DNA from: Ctenosaura bakeri
Lineage: Eukaryota; Chordata; Lepidosauria; Squamata; Iguanidae
Assembly: GCA_948474755.1 (NCBI GenBank)
Contig: CAOLHI010000922.1
Span: 248,001 to 312,000 of the forward strand
Direction of reading: 5' to 3'
Length of the DNA: 64,000 bases
Within the stretch, counting starts at the first letter, position 1. Each line of letters begins with the position of its first letter. Position numbers and translations under genes: made by a program. Shown here one piece after another: positions 50,308 to 61,472 of this stretch. Below the pieces are notes generated by a model. That model had not been told where the DNA came from and made no database searches. It worked only from the letters and a program-made list of their open reading frames with translations.

Positions 50308-50977
50308 TTTTTTTAATAATTTTATTCAAATTTCAACAAATAAAACAAACAATAAATTTGCAGTGTTACTATTATTTCTCCTTCCTTTCCTTTCTGGATT
50401 ACAATTATTAATGTTCCCTCTATTTATTATATCACGTATCGCAATAAAATGTTTATAGTCTATAATTTGTTAGTTCCTGCTTTATATCTCTACTTTACTC
50501 GCTTCATGATATTTCATTAACTGTTAACTGTATAATAATTGTTATCATGAAAATTGTAATATCTCCATCTACCCCCCAACCCAAATCTGTAACAATCCTC
50601 CACTCTTTATTTATGTCTTCATCTGATTTTCCTTTCAATCTTTGTGTAAGTATGTCCGCATTTCTATTTTCCATAAAAGCTGTCCACCACTGTTCCGTTG
50701 TAGGTGTAGTTTCATTTTTCCAAAATTGTGCATATTCAATATGGTTGTCACCATATACAATATAATTCTCCAGTGTCTCTTAGCTGGTGTTGCATCTAAT
50801 ATATGTGTCATGTTTAACAAGTAAAATTCAGGTATCATCCCAAATTGAATCTTCAAAATTGAACTTAATTTCTTATGTATTTCTTTCCAGTATTTTTGTG
50901 CTCTAGGACATGACCACCACATATGAAATAGTGTACCAGAATTCTCTTGACATTTCCAGCATTGACCTGTGCCTGTC
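50308..50977 (-). mobile_element. L1 LINE, 5'-truncated, with 22-bp TSD
   Basis: The minus strand encodes the C-terminal part of L1 ORF2: a QCWKCQENSGT-like zinc-knuckle stretch followed by HMWWSCPRAQKYWKEI and IPEFYLLNM. The 3' end lies at the low coordinate (poly-T plus 'aataattttattcaaatttc' on +). A target-site duplication of 22 bp starting TTATAACTAATAT flanks it (50286..50307 and 50978..50999, 21 of 22 identical). The long duplication, poly(A) tail and 5' truncation are hallmarks of L1 target-primed integration. Internal stops make it dead. Confidence 0.9.
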
Positions 50978-51230
50978 TTATAACTAATATTTTATTTCTA
51001 AGCTCTGGTACTATTGTTTCTCCCAGTATTACAGAAATTGAGGTTTAAGGCTTCTAGCACTTCTGAATTTTTCATGCAAGTCTTCTTTGCCATTATTCCT
51101 TTCCTTGACCAGAGTTATGGCTGTTCTAGTGTACCGAGGAGCCACAGTATGCTGGGTTTCCTCTTTCCAAGCTTCCTTAGGAAATGCTGAAAAGGACCCA
51201 GAGTGAGGAAGGAAGGTGCACCACTACTTC

Positions 51231-51433
51231 ATAGTTATTATGTGCCTTCAAGTCAAATCCAACTTGTGGCAACTCTAAGTTTTTCTTGGAAAGGTGTCTT
51301 CAGAGTTAGCTTGCCACTGCCTTCTTCTAAAGTGAGAGTGAGTGTGAATTGCTCAAGGTCAGCCATTGAATTTTCATGGATGAGTGGGAATTTGGGTCCC
51401 CAAAGTACAAGTGCAACCCTCAAACCACACTAT
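51231..51433 (-). mobile_element. tRNA-derived SINE, Sauria-SINE-like, - orientation
   Basis: 'tatgtgccttcaagtcaaat', 'tgctcaaggtcagccattga' and 'ctcaaaccacactatgtgtc' mark tail, body and head. It is more diverged than the copies at 4045 and 7517. Confidence 0.72.
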
Positions 51434-51440
51434 GTGTCAT

Positions 51441-52789
51441 TACTTATATTCAGGCAGATCACTCTTTTTTTCCTTACTTGCAGAAGAGGAGCCACAATCT
51501 TCCATACATTCCTTCCTCCATGAGTCACCTGCTCGTGTATATGCATTGGAAAGTTGACAGCAGTGTAGACACTGGCTCCGATTAAAATAGAAAGCCTAGT
51601 GAATGCAGACATCTGGCTGTATTCTTTGGTCTTCCACATTGAGAGTCCATTAGCAGACAACAATAATATGACAACTCCAGGAAGTGTATTACTAAGAAGT
51701 CACTCTTTTTCTCATATGCTGAAAGGAAAAAATCTTTCCTTCCAACTTTCCTTCTTCTTTATACCACCCAAAGCATTCCATAATAATTACAAAAATGTAG
51801 CATATTTTGTCCCTAATTGCAATCATGGCATAAGTACATTTACATTTCCACCAACATCCTTAACGTTGCTTAATTCAGAAGTGAGTCTGCTGGAAACAAA
51901 AGTAAAATATAATAATCAGTTACTGTTCTTGTTATCTCTTGAAAACTGTGTAATTAACTCATTTTCTATGTACATCATAATTTCAGTTAATCCAGTTATA
52001 CACACTGGCAAGTAACAAATCTTTAAATAGACTGAATCCACATAAAGCTAGATAAAGAACATTTATTGATAAAACAGTGACTTTGCACTCATGAAAGTTA
52101 ATTTTTATCTCTGCATGAATTATCCTTTATGATGTTCCTACTTGAAAGAGATGTCACTATCTGAAAAAACCATTATCACAGAGAAAAGAAATAAAATTAG
52201 AATGTAGAAAAGATTGTAGGAGGAAAAAAAAATTCCTTCAAATAAAAATTCAACAGATCATTGCCGCTTACAATGAGCTATTATTCTTATAAAATGATAA
52301 GGTTACCTATGAATTATCATGAAGCGTTAAATAAATAATAACTCAGGGTTAGGAAAACCAGACATATTGTGGGCAGATTTAAGGCTAAGCTTAACGTTGA
52401 TTCAATAGTGATCTTTTTATGATGTGGACGTAAGCTTTTTTGGAGAGGGGTAAAGTATTCCAAAAAAGTTCCCCACTCCCTCTTCTCACTGCCTGTCCCC
52501 ATCCATTCCTGTTCCTTCATGGCAATGCAACACAGACAAGGAGATGATGTCTGAAGCATTAGAATGAGAGAAATGTCCAGACACTCACTCTCTCACCATT
52601 TTGGGCAAACATTTTTTAAAGGAATATTTGAAACACAGGATCAATATTTTGTATAAAAACTCATATTTATTTACTGTCTTATTCTACCTGGATGCTGTCT
52701 CTTCTGTTTATTTTCAGACTGATTGCTTCCACTCCATCTAATAATTCAGTATCCATCACATTTTGTTCTTCATTAGTTCAGACCCAAGA
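51441..52789. other. Intronic sequence, nothing recognised
   Basis: The 138-codon open frame at 51599..52015 has no recognisable domain. The rest is AT-rich and without identified elements. Confidence 0.45.
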
Positions 52790-53000
52790 GAGTCAGAGTG
52801 ATGTAGTGGTTTGGGCATTGGACTATGACTCTTGGGTTCAAATCCCTGCTTGAACATGGAACCCCACTGGATGGACTTTGAGCAAATCACACTCTGTCAG
52901 CCTCAGGGGAAGGCAAAGTCACAATTCTTGCTGATGAAAACCCATGATAGGTTCATCTTAGGGTTGCTGTAAGTCAGGAACAACTTGAAGGCACACAAGA
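52790..53000 (+). mobile_element. tRNA-derived SINE, Sauria-SINE-like, + orientation
   Basis: A-box region 'gtgatgtagtggtttgggca', B box GGGTTCAAATCC near 52835, body 'ccccactggatggactttga' and tail 'gtaagtcaggaacaacttga'. The promoter boxes are the best preserved of the copies in this window. It is a SINE, not a tRNA gene: no cloverleaf acceptor stem closes. Confidence 0.8.
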
Positions 53001-54959
53001 AGTAGGTTAGGATCCAAAGTGATTTTGAATTCCCTTGTTTCCCATATAGCCAGAACAGCCCATTAAAAGTTTTTCTTGGGGGATTCACCAAAGGTGTGTG
53101 AGGCTTCATTTTGAAGGGGAAATCAACATATTCCCTATATATCGATAAAAGACATTTTGATTTTTGCATGGATTCTAAACTTAGTCATAACTTTGGCAAA
53201 GTGTAACAGAGAACTAGCAAAGAAGAAATCTGTTAATTTTTGCTTCAAGATACTTCTCGTTTTTCCAGTCTTAAGTTCATTTCATCGAGTTTCTGAGTTG
53301 TGGCCTTTAAAAACATGTTTCACTAAGCAGTACATTTTGTACAGAGTTTCCAATGTTATTCTAAAAATAACAACAAGAGGAATCACAATGATAATATACA
53401 CATATTTGTTCAAATTTTTTATTGGAGAATTGAATTCCAAAACTGACAAAAAGGACAGATTGCAAGGATTTCACTCAGTTCAGGAAGTGTGAATTTCATA
53501 AGTTACAATGTGATCCAAATACATCCCCATCCGTTGTCTCTGTCTCACATGTGCATTGCATTTGTATGATTAAAATATGTTTTCCATGTATTATTATTAT
53601 ACTAATAATACATGTAATATTATTATTATGCTGAATCAAAGTGGGATTTGTAGCACATCCTCCAAATTAGCTATATATTTATAAAAAAATAGTATGCTTA
53701 GGAATTTTCCTTTAAAAGCAGGGACATATCTGTGTTTAACCAGAAGATGTGGCTTCAAAATAATACATGTTCCATATATTATATGTGAAAATCAGGAACC
53801 TATAATGAAATTAAGAATGTCACAAATAGGTAAATCAATATACTTTTCTTTTTAGAACACACTTAAGCAGGCAACTGGGAAAGGTCAGTTAGACTGTATT
53901 TTGAAGGGAAAAAATAGATTCATGCATTGTTATGCTTTTTAGCAATTGTCATAATTTGTTTTCATTTGGTATTTGGCAGTCAGCCTATGACTACAAACTG
54001 ATTCCTATGAAGCAGATTTGTATGTATGTATAATGTATGCATTTTCTATATGTATATATATTTACACATTTAGAGAAAAATTGCTTACTTTAAGTTTGGA
54101 CCTTATAATTGGGGGCTGGATTAGTGTAAGGTGCAAGGGTCCTGTATCAGTAAAACATCTGAAGCCACTGTTTACGAAGAGATGGGCAAGTGAACTGGGA
54201 GGTACATTATATCACCCCAAGCTCTCTATAATGCTCTCCATATACCCCTACATCACTGAATTCGCTTTCAGACAATACTTCCAAGAGCTCCTGAGGGCAC
54301 TGGAAAAGAGATGGCCAGTTCATATCCTTTCTCCTATTTCTCCATAAGGTTTTTAAAAAAGGGTGGGGGAGAAGCAATCTGTTCTCAAGTCCTGGGAAGC
54401 AGGAGCTTCTGCAAGTGCCAGCTGAAAGGCAGAAAGATTGGTCCATCTTTTCTTTCCAAAAATGAGGGGCATCAGTTCTCAGCTGGCATGCCAAGAACTC
54501 CCAAAAGTAGAAAGAGAAAAGTGCCTCTTAGGTCATCAGCATCAGGGAACACAGTGTGAAGATCAGATTGTTCTCCCCACTTAGGGAGGTATTATGACTC
54601 GTCTGGAAGAACTGACTAAGAGAAAGATGTGAAATCTCTTCTGTCTATAATAAACTGTCTCTACTATATTTCACAATAGGGAAATTCCCCCCACCTCCTG
54701 ATCTCAGATCTGAAATTTCAAGGATTACTAGCTGGATGGGACAGAGCTCTAACACACCAGTGGACTAGAATGCAGCCCTGCATAGTCCAGGGCGGAGGCT
54801 TCCCTCTCCAAAATTCACTCAGTCTGTCTGAGTGCTTCGATCCAATCAGTCATGGATCCAAATTGTGTTTGCATTTGTCTTTGTGTCTAACCAAAACTGG
54901 TAGCCCAGGGAGGCCTTTTCTGCGGTGGTAGTGGTGGTGGTGATAGCAGCAGAGATACC
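53001..54959. other. Intronic sequence, nothing recognised
   Basis: It includes small AT repeats at 53590..53630 (ATTATTATT) and 54025..54062 (TATATG). No mobile element or exon was recognised. Confidence 0.45.
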
Positions 54960-56275
54960 TTACTTCTCTGCGATTAAAGATATTTCAATTTCTTCTACAA
55001 TTTGCCCCACAAGAATAGAATGCAGATCCATTTCAACCTGACTTCAGGGCTGGCAATGAGATGGAGACAGCTTTGGTCACTCTGATAGCTGACTAATGCT
55101 GGGAACTTGAGAGAGGGAATGTGTCTTTGTTGGCTCTGCTGCACCTAAATAGTTTTCAATACCATTAATCACAGTATCCTTCTGGTTCACTTTGCTTGGA
55201 TTGCTATTAGGGCCACTTCTCCACAGTGGCTCTGATCTTTCCAAAGTTAACTCAGAAAGTGGTTCTGGAGGATACCCATTAAACACCCTGACCATTATTG
55301 TGTCCCTTGGGGCTCCGATTTTTTTTTCTCATGCAGTTTTTATATCTACATGCAACCACTGGGAGAGGTTATCTAGAGTTTGGGAGTTCAGTATTACCGG
55401 TATGCTGATGACACACAACTCTCATCTCTCTTTTCATTCAATTCCAAGGAAGTTGCCTTGGTTCTAATCAGGTTCTGTTGTCAGTAATGGACTGGATGAA
55501 ACTGAACAATTTGAAGCTTAATCAAAGTACTCCTGTTGAGTCTAAAGGTGGCAAGGATTCAATCTGTGTTGAAATCTGTGAAATCTCAGGTTTGTCGCTT
55601 GGGTGATTCCTGTATTGAGCCCTGAGCACTGAAGCCTGGGTTTCACCAGTAGCCAGGGGTGCATCTGCACACCAAAAACTAGTGTGCCAGCTGCACCCAT
55701 TCCTTGAGAAGTCAGATCAAGCTATGGCAACATATACTTTGATTACATCATTTGGATTATTATGTGTGGGCTGACTTTGGGAAATGTTTTCACACTTCTG
55801 TGGATCCAAAATGGTGTGTCCAGCCTCTGACTGCAGATGGTTATAGGGACCATATAAGTTCCTTGTTGAAACAGCTTCACTGGTTACTGATCTGTCTTCC
55901 AGAACAATTCAAAGTGCTGGTTATGACCTATCAAGCCCTATATGGCCTAGATCCAGATTATCTGAAAGACTGTATCTCTCTATTTGAGACATGCAATTTT
56001 CTGGGAAGGGCTATTTCTCAGTATCACTCAATCTGATCATCTTCATGGGCTCATTGTTTGCAGCAGAAGGGTTTTTAATAGGATGTGTTGGACTTCAATA
56101 TTATGTTTTAAATGTGTTTTAAAATATTTTAAAATTATTTTTAAATGGTTGTTCATTTAATGGTTTTCATAAATCTTTGATCCATATCCTGGTTTAGTCA
56201 TATTTTATTTTAACCTATATTGTAGACCTACACTGTATCAGCTGAAAGATGGGCTATTAAGTAATACATTCATCA
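54960..56275 (+). mobile_element. L2-like LINE, second decayed copy, + orientation
   Basis: It parallels 21885..24051. The YADD region 'taccggtatgctgatgacac' lies at about 55396..55415 (RYADDT-like, better preserved than the first copy). Next come 'aacaatttgaagcttaatca' (NNLKLNQ), and LLKQLHWLLICLPEQFKVLV with TYQALYGLDPDYLKD at about 55861..55965. The 3' end is the T-rich and 'gatgggctattaagtaatac' stretch near 56250. It has many frameshifts and an approximate 5' limit. Confidence 0.8.
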
Positions 56276-56850
56276 ATCAAATGAGATCAATTTAGCTCAG
56301 TACTGCCTATCTGGGTTGGTAGCAGTTCTCCAGAGCCACTGATAGATCATACTTATCACTTGATCATTAGTTGGATCATTTAGCAATAACCCCAGCTATT
56401 GAATTTGAATTTTTTTGCGTGCATTACATATTCTACTGAATTCTACTTTTTCCTAACTTGCTAGAGATCAGCTAATGTGACTTCTGCTGTCCTTCCATGC
56501 CAACAAGTGGGATCATCAGAAACCAGTATTGTAGTTTTCAACTCCACAATAGCCAGAGGAAATAAAGTACAAGTAGGATGCCACCTTGATCCATCCAATT
56601 TATCCCCTGGCAAGAATAAATATTAGTTGCATGACTTATCTGCTAATTGCACCTACTATTACTAATTACCCAGCTGGTTGCCTAGCTTGTACAGCTGTCT
56701 GGTTAAGCTGTCAGCAGCATTAATGCTATACATTAATAGATTTGGGGGACTGTTTTTTGTTTGTTTGAAATTATCAGGGTATCTTATATATATGTAAACC
56801 ATCAGTCCTGTCAATTGCGGGGGGAGGGTGGGACAGATTCCTGGTGTGGT
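56276..56850. other. Repeat-poor intronic block, possible conserved noncoding
   Basis: No mobile element was recognised. 56560..56720 is rich in TAAT-core motifs ('gctaattgcacctactatta', 'ctaattacccagctggttgc') and reads like typical vertebrate conserved noncoding sequence. This is inference only. Confidence 0.35.
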
Positions 56851-56854
56851 AGTA

Positions 56855-57490
56855 GAGGTGGAAATAATATTAGAATAATATTTGAAAATATTTGAAAAAT
56901 GGTTCTTAAAAAGTGTTTCTGAAGTTTCAGGAGACCCTGATGATGAAAATATTGGACTGATAAGAGATTTTGCAGTTCAGGATTTATTCTGTACACAATT
57001 TGTGCACAGACTTCTCTCTCTCTCTTTCTTTCTTTTTTTAGCAGTAAACAGTACTTGCTGTTTCATGCATAGAAAATACTGGATTTTCTGTCTGAGCATC
57101 CATGTGTGAATTTTTCACAAAATAAATGTCCACCTACAACATTTTCTGCACAGAAAATACAATTTTTCTGCAGAAATATTTCAAATGCAGAAACTTTATT
57201 TCCTGCTCAGAAAATGCCATTCTCTATACCAGAAAGTACACATTTTGAAATAAGACCCCAACTACAACATTTTTGACAAACAGCATTTTATGCACAGAAA
57301 ATAATATATTTGCACAGAAATGCTGTTTTCTGCGGAAAAACAATGCTGTCTCTATATGGCACTGAATGAGTCTTGAAGTTCAAATAGTGTTTGAAAATCA
57401 TAATTTTTTCCCCCTGCAGATTTCATAACAGGAAGAAAATTGCTAAAATTACTCACTCCTTCCTTCGAGAATGAAATTAGCAATAAGTGG
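56855..57490 (+). repeat. Dispersed repeat with palindromic TTTTCTGC/GCAGAAAA units (family R), copy 2
   Basis: It begins 'gaggtggaaataatattaga', then 'ttttgcagttcaggatttat', then many units such as 'cattttctgcacagaaaata' and 'tgcacagaaatgctgttttc', and ends 'gaaagaaaatt'-like sequence 'aggaagaaaattgctaaaat' then 'agtggcatccctact'. The order matches 29405..30165 without the CR1 insertion. The ends 'agtagaggtgg' and the complement of 'ggcatccctact' (agtagggatgcc) may be short terminal inverted repeats. Confidence 0.6.
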
Positions 57491-58390
57491 CATCCCTACT
57501 CAGTGGACGTTGCAAAATCCAAAATAAAGGCTATACATTGATCAGAGCAAAGTGGCATTTTGTCTTACACTTGGTGCAAAGTTTGAAGATATTATTTTTG
57601 GATTACACGTCCCAGAATCTCTTAGCCAGCCTGGTTAGTAGCCATGCTGGCTGGGGGATTTTAGAAGAAACTAATACTTCTATGCTCTGAAATCTAGTAC
57701 ATATAGAGCAAGTGAGGCAATCATTTGCCCAGTTGGTGGCAAGTAGCTTTCACTAGAGATATTTGAGTAATTAGAAACATGAGCCTGCCTCAGCAGCTTA
57801 GTTTCATTTCCCCAATGAAACATCCATGTCTTTCTCAAAGGAATCCACATTGCTAAGGGCAGTTTTTGTAGCCAGATAGTGCATTTGGGGATTCTAACAA
57901 ATTATACAAATCTCTTGTGTCTTCTGATACTGCTATACTTTAAATGAAAAAGGAAAAGGAAAAGGAAAAAGAAAAAGAAAGCACTCAGTAGACACAGACC
58001 AGACTTAGATTCTCCCTGTTCCGCAACAAACCATCTCACAATATCAGCCAACCTCTCTGTGTATTTAACAGTGAAAAGTATGGAAGATTTGGAAAAATAC
58101 AGCCACTCAGTGTGATCCAACTGGGAAAACAAACTGAAAAGGTATTATGCTACATGTAAAGAGGATGCAAATGGCTGATATTAATTTTTTTCTTTTTTTT
58201 TTAAGTAAACAAAAAGCTGCACAATACCATGGCACAAAAGGTTTCTTTATGATAAGAGGAGACAGGTTGTGAAATACTTTAAACACAAGCAACTTATCTA
58301 ACTCCTGGTTTTAAATACAGCTGCTGCCATCTGGTGATATCTACCTGCTAATACAACTAACAAGCATTTCTCTCTGCTTACCTTTTTCAG
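57491..58390. other. Intron end before the last visible exon
   Basis: It contains a MITE-like arm pair near 57580..57665 ('cgtcccagaatctcttagcc' and 'tggctgggggattttag') and an (AAAAGG)n-like run at 57944..57980. The last 100 bases before the exon hold no recognised repeat and end in a good acceptor tract. Confidence 0.5.
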
Positions 58391-58573
58391 ATCAGTATCT
58401 TCATGACTCATTTGTCAAACTATGGGAACGACCGACTAGGTTTATATACATTTGTCAACCTGGCCAGCTTTGTTCAAAGCTGGACTAACCTGAAGCTGCA
58501 GACCCTCCCACCAGTTCAGCTGGCTCACAAGTACTTTGAGCTCTTCCCTGAACAAAAAGACCCACTCTGGCAG
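58391..58573 (+). CDS. NDST3: NDST exon (183 nt, end of N-deacetylase domain)
   Basis: This exon encodes 61 residues, starting [20 protein letters not shown] and ending [14 protein letters not shown]. It completes the N-deacetylase half and leads to the linker before the sulfotransferase domain (about residues 523-583 in NDST1 numbering). Counting back from the sulfotransferase lysine of NDST1 (Lys614), the histidine of MTH (codon 58409..58411) aligns with NDST1 His529, which I recall as part of the deacetylase active site; it is retained here. The acceptor is CAG at 58388..58390 after CTTACCTTTTT, and the donor GTAACC begins at 58574. Both junctions are phase 0. Residues LYTFVNLA and the ...[20 protein letters not shown] form separate it from NDST1/NDST2 and favour NDST3. 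The next exon (expected to start near NPC...) is not in the window. Confidence 0.94.
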
Positions 58574-59454
58574 GTAACCCCATGCTGAGTGAACAGCGGG
58601 AGCCCCATATTCATTTGCAATGTTGTTGCAGGGAAGACTACTGGGGGGAATTAGAAAAGCAATGTCTACCAATTAAGACATTTTAATCAGTTTTAAATGG
58701 CCTATGAGGTTCATTTAATTTCCTTTTCAAAGTCAGCAATTTGGTCAATGAATACATTAGCTAACAGATAAAGAACTGGCTGTCACATTACCTTCATTAG
58801 CACCTGCCTGGAGCCTGGCTGCAAATATCATCTGTTAGTTTGGCTGTTATTCATCAGGAAAGAGACAGAAAGAGAGGGTCTAGAGAGCGGGATGGGGAGG
58901 GAAGCAGAGAGAGAGATTATTTTTGCAATTTTATTTAGAAAATCAAAGAAGCTTTGCATTAACTTGTTTGATGAACCACCAACACCATGCCTAGAGACAG
59001 AATCAGCAGACAATTTGTGTTATGATATAAAATCACTGGCACTCCAATCAGTGTGCAGGACAGCCCCTGGGCATTTTTATCTGTCTAAAACCAAAGATTC
59101 CCTTCCTACTCACCCCACTTTCCATGGTCAAAAACTCTTTTTGAACATACTTCTCCAAGGGTGACAGGTTAGCATCCTCCTATAGAATAGCAACCTAGTC
59201 TTAGGGTCCACAACAGATTCACCTTGCACTGTCCTGTATGAAAAGGTGATGGCCTGAGGGGTCACAAGGAATGGCTTGGGTGGTTGCTACTGCTTTGCCC
59301 TGTGCTAGAGGAGAGGCTGATGGGTCAGAATTAGGAGGAATGGCTATGGGGATAGATTACCTCTCCTGTCTTGACATCTCTCACCTGAAGCAGTTGGCTC
59401 AGTCTGACTAATGGTGAAGTCAAATAAATCTGGACGTCGAAAAGGAAACCAGAG

Positions 59455-60620
59455 TCAATCTTAAATCTTTATTTGTATAACCAAGGCCATTGCAAAGTAT
59501 TTCAGATAAAAACAGCATTAAAACAATACAAAAAGTGTTGTACTTTATGGTCCCATCCATCATCTCTAGTATCTATTTATCCTTACTAAGTTCCCTTCTC
59601 AAAACTGATGCTTTGAAAGCAAAACAAGCAACTTTACTGGAAATGTGTGGAACTGAATGCCCCAAAAGAAATTTAATTAGAAATGAACTAGGTTATTTTG
59701 GTGTAAGGTCAGGTTCTTTAAACAAGGCCTTCCTTAAGTCTGTGTAAATTGGGCATATTGATAGATAATGTACTAGATCTTCAACTGTGTTGCTTCCACA
59801 TGGGCAGACTCTGTCCTCCCTATGGATATGATGGTACCTTCCATGAACTGCTGCTGAGTCCATTGGGTTACAACAGATTGCTGTGAGAGCCTACCTCCAC
59901 CTAAAATTTGTTATACTATTTAAGTATTAAGGATGAGGCATTTGTATAGGTAATTTGACATACCGGGGAGCACATTTTGACAGACATATGGAAGCACGAT
60001 CATCTTGGAAGTCCTTTTTTGAAATGTGTGTTTTCACATGATGAGCTGCTTGCTCAAAGTTTAAAGCATCTAAAGACTCCAGCAAGAAACCATAACCCTA
60101 CACTAGATGTAGAACCTTCTGATTCTAGGATAAATATTTTCTACTATTGCAATTTGACATTTCTTTGAAGGCACTCAAAACTAAAGAAGAACCTATTCCT
60201 TTTCTCAACTTCAGCCAATATTTGACTGCATACATGTGAACAGCACTCTTCAGTGTATGGAGACCAGTCTCCAACTGCAAAATGGAGATTTCAGTTCCTA
60301 TAGGTAATCCTAAAATGGAAGCAAGAGTCTTTGATATGTAAAAGTCTTTTTTCCACAAAAATAGCCCAATGTTTGTGTGACCTTTTTCAGGAGATGAATA
60401 ATACATATGTAAAAACATGTATGGACCAGGCATAAACTGAAGATGTACAAAAATACAGATATATAGAGGCATGTATACACACACTGAGTCTTTCACTCTC
60501 TTTTTCACATTGTGTTCATTGGATCTTTTCAGCCCCTTCTGCTTTTGTACTGCAATAGAAATCCAAATATGAAAGCATTTCTTATTCTGTTCTTTGTAAT
60601 TAGTTAGAAAAGGAATATTA
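59455..60620 (-). mobile_element. LINE with C-terminal zinc knuckle (non-CR1/L2/L1), - orientation
   Basis: The minus strand gives HREDRVCPCGSNTVEDLVHY then LSICPIY at about 59850..59740, a CxC...HxxxC-type knuckle. Upstream in the same orientation a 166-codon frame (60625 down to 60125) contains ILGLPIGTEISILQLETGLH and MYAVKYWLKLR, resembling the 'LP...a...LE.GL..le.......YWLR' region that precedes the knuckle in many squamate LINE-derived sequences. The low-coordinate end ('aaatctttatttgtataacc') is the 3' end. I cannot name the clade (R4/Dong- or RTE-like are possibilities). It contains stops and frameshifts and is not a host gene. Confidence 0.65.
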
Positions 60621-61263
60621 GTCATATGAAGTCTCTGTCAGGAAAGAGGGCCTGTAATCCTTTGCAGCATGGGAAGGACTCTAGTGTGGTAGGTTGTTCT
60701 AGTGTCACAGGCACCAAAGCTGGGACAAAGGTGTTTGTTACAGCAGTTGAGATGGAATCCTATCAAAACTTACCTCCTAGAACCTACTTGGAAAGGCCTT
60801 GGCCACAGGCTTGTTTCTGAGAGGCTGATTGATTTACATGGTACCTTCCCTTGCCCAAACAATTTGCTTCCAAAACAGGTGGACTTAATATCACTTATGA
60901 CTGATTCACATGTGAACTGCCTTGAATTTCATTGTGACATTACTGGCTAGTGCTACAGTAAATAGTGTCCTGGGTCACAAATGCATCTCTTCCCCTAGTC
61001 AGCATAGCAGGACCACTCAAGGGTTTATGGAGTCTGCAGTAGTTGTGATGCTTCTGCCTCCCACATGGACACATATATGTGTACATACACTACATACGAG
61101 AATCCTTGCCTATAGCTCCTGCTAGCTTTGGAGTCAAGCACAATTATAGATCTTTATTTCTTTTTACCTTACATAATGGACAGAGAACAGCTTCACATGT
61201 GTACCTCTTCATAGTCATGAGTATCCTCTTCTGGCAGCTCTTCTTTCTGATTCTTCAGACACA

Positions 61264-61465
61264 GGCCATTTCCACACTACACTGTTATAGTGCTATGATT
61301 CCACTTTCAATATCTTATGGAATCCTGGGGTTTGCAGTTTAGGGAGGGGCATTTAGAATCTTCAGCCAGAGAGCTCTTTAGCCTCAGTAAACTACAAACC
61401 CCAGAATTCCACAGGATGTTGAAAGTGGAATAATAGCATTATAACAGTGTCATGTGGAAATGGCC
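61264..61465. mobile_element. Harbinger-like palindromic MITE (family A), copy 7
   Basis: 202 bp, GGCCATTTCCACACTACACT to an end whose complement is GGCCATTTCCACATGACACT. The flanks are inverted (GACACA at the left, TGTGTC at the right) rather than directly repeated. The 'gg(g)gtttgcagtttagggag' centre is in the opposite sense to copies 1-4. Confidence 0.83.
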
Positions 61466-61472
61466 TGTGTCT

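Larger units (their letters stand above)
5744..58390 (+). other. NDST3: Giant NDST intron, about 52.6 kb
   Basis: The intron starts GTATGT and ends CTTACCTTTTTCAG before the next exon. The junction is phase 0 (...LLNP / ISIF...). No other NDST exon is expected between these two, because the protein sequence runs on without a gap. It holds nearly all the transposable elements of the window, listed separately. Long introns are a known feature of the NDST3 and NDST4 genes. Confidence 0.88.

Noticed and set aside
51599..52015. 138-codon open frame
   Set aside because: No domain, codon pattern or splice context was recognised.
60125..60625. Host gene of 166 codons on the - strand
   Set aside because: It lies in line with a zinc-knuckle segment and a LINE-like 3' end and resembles LINE C-terminal sequence.
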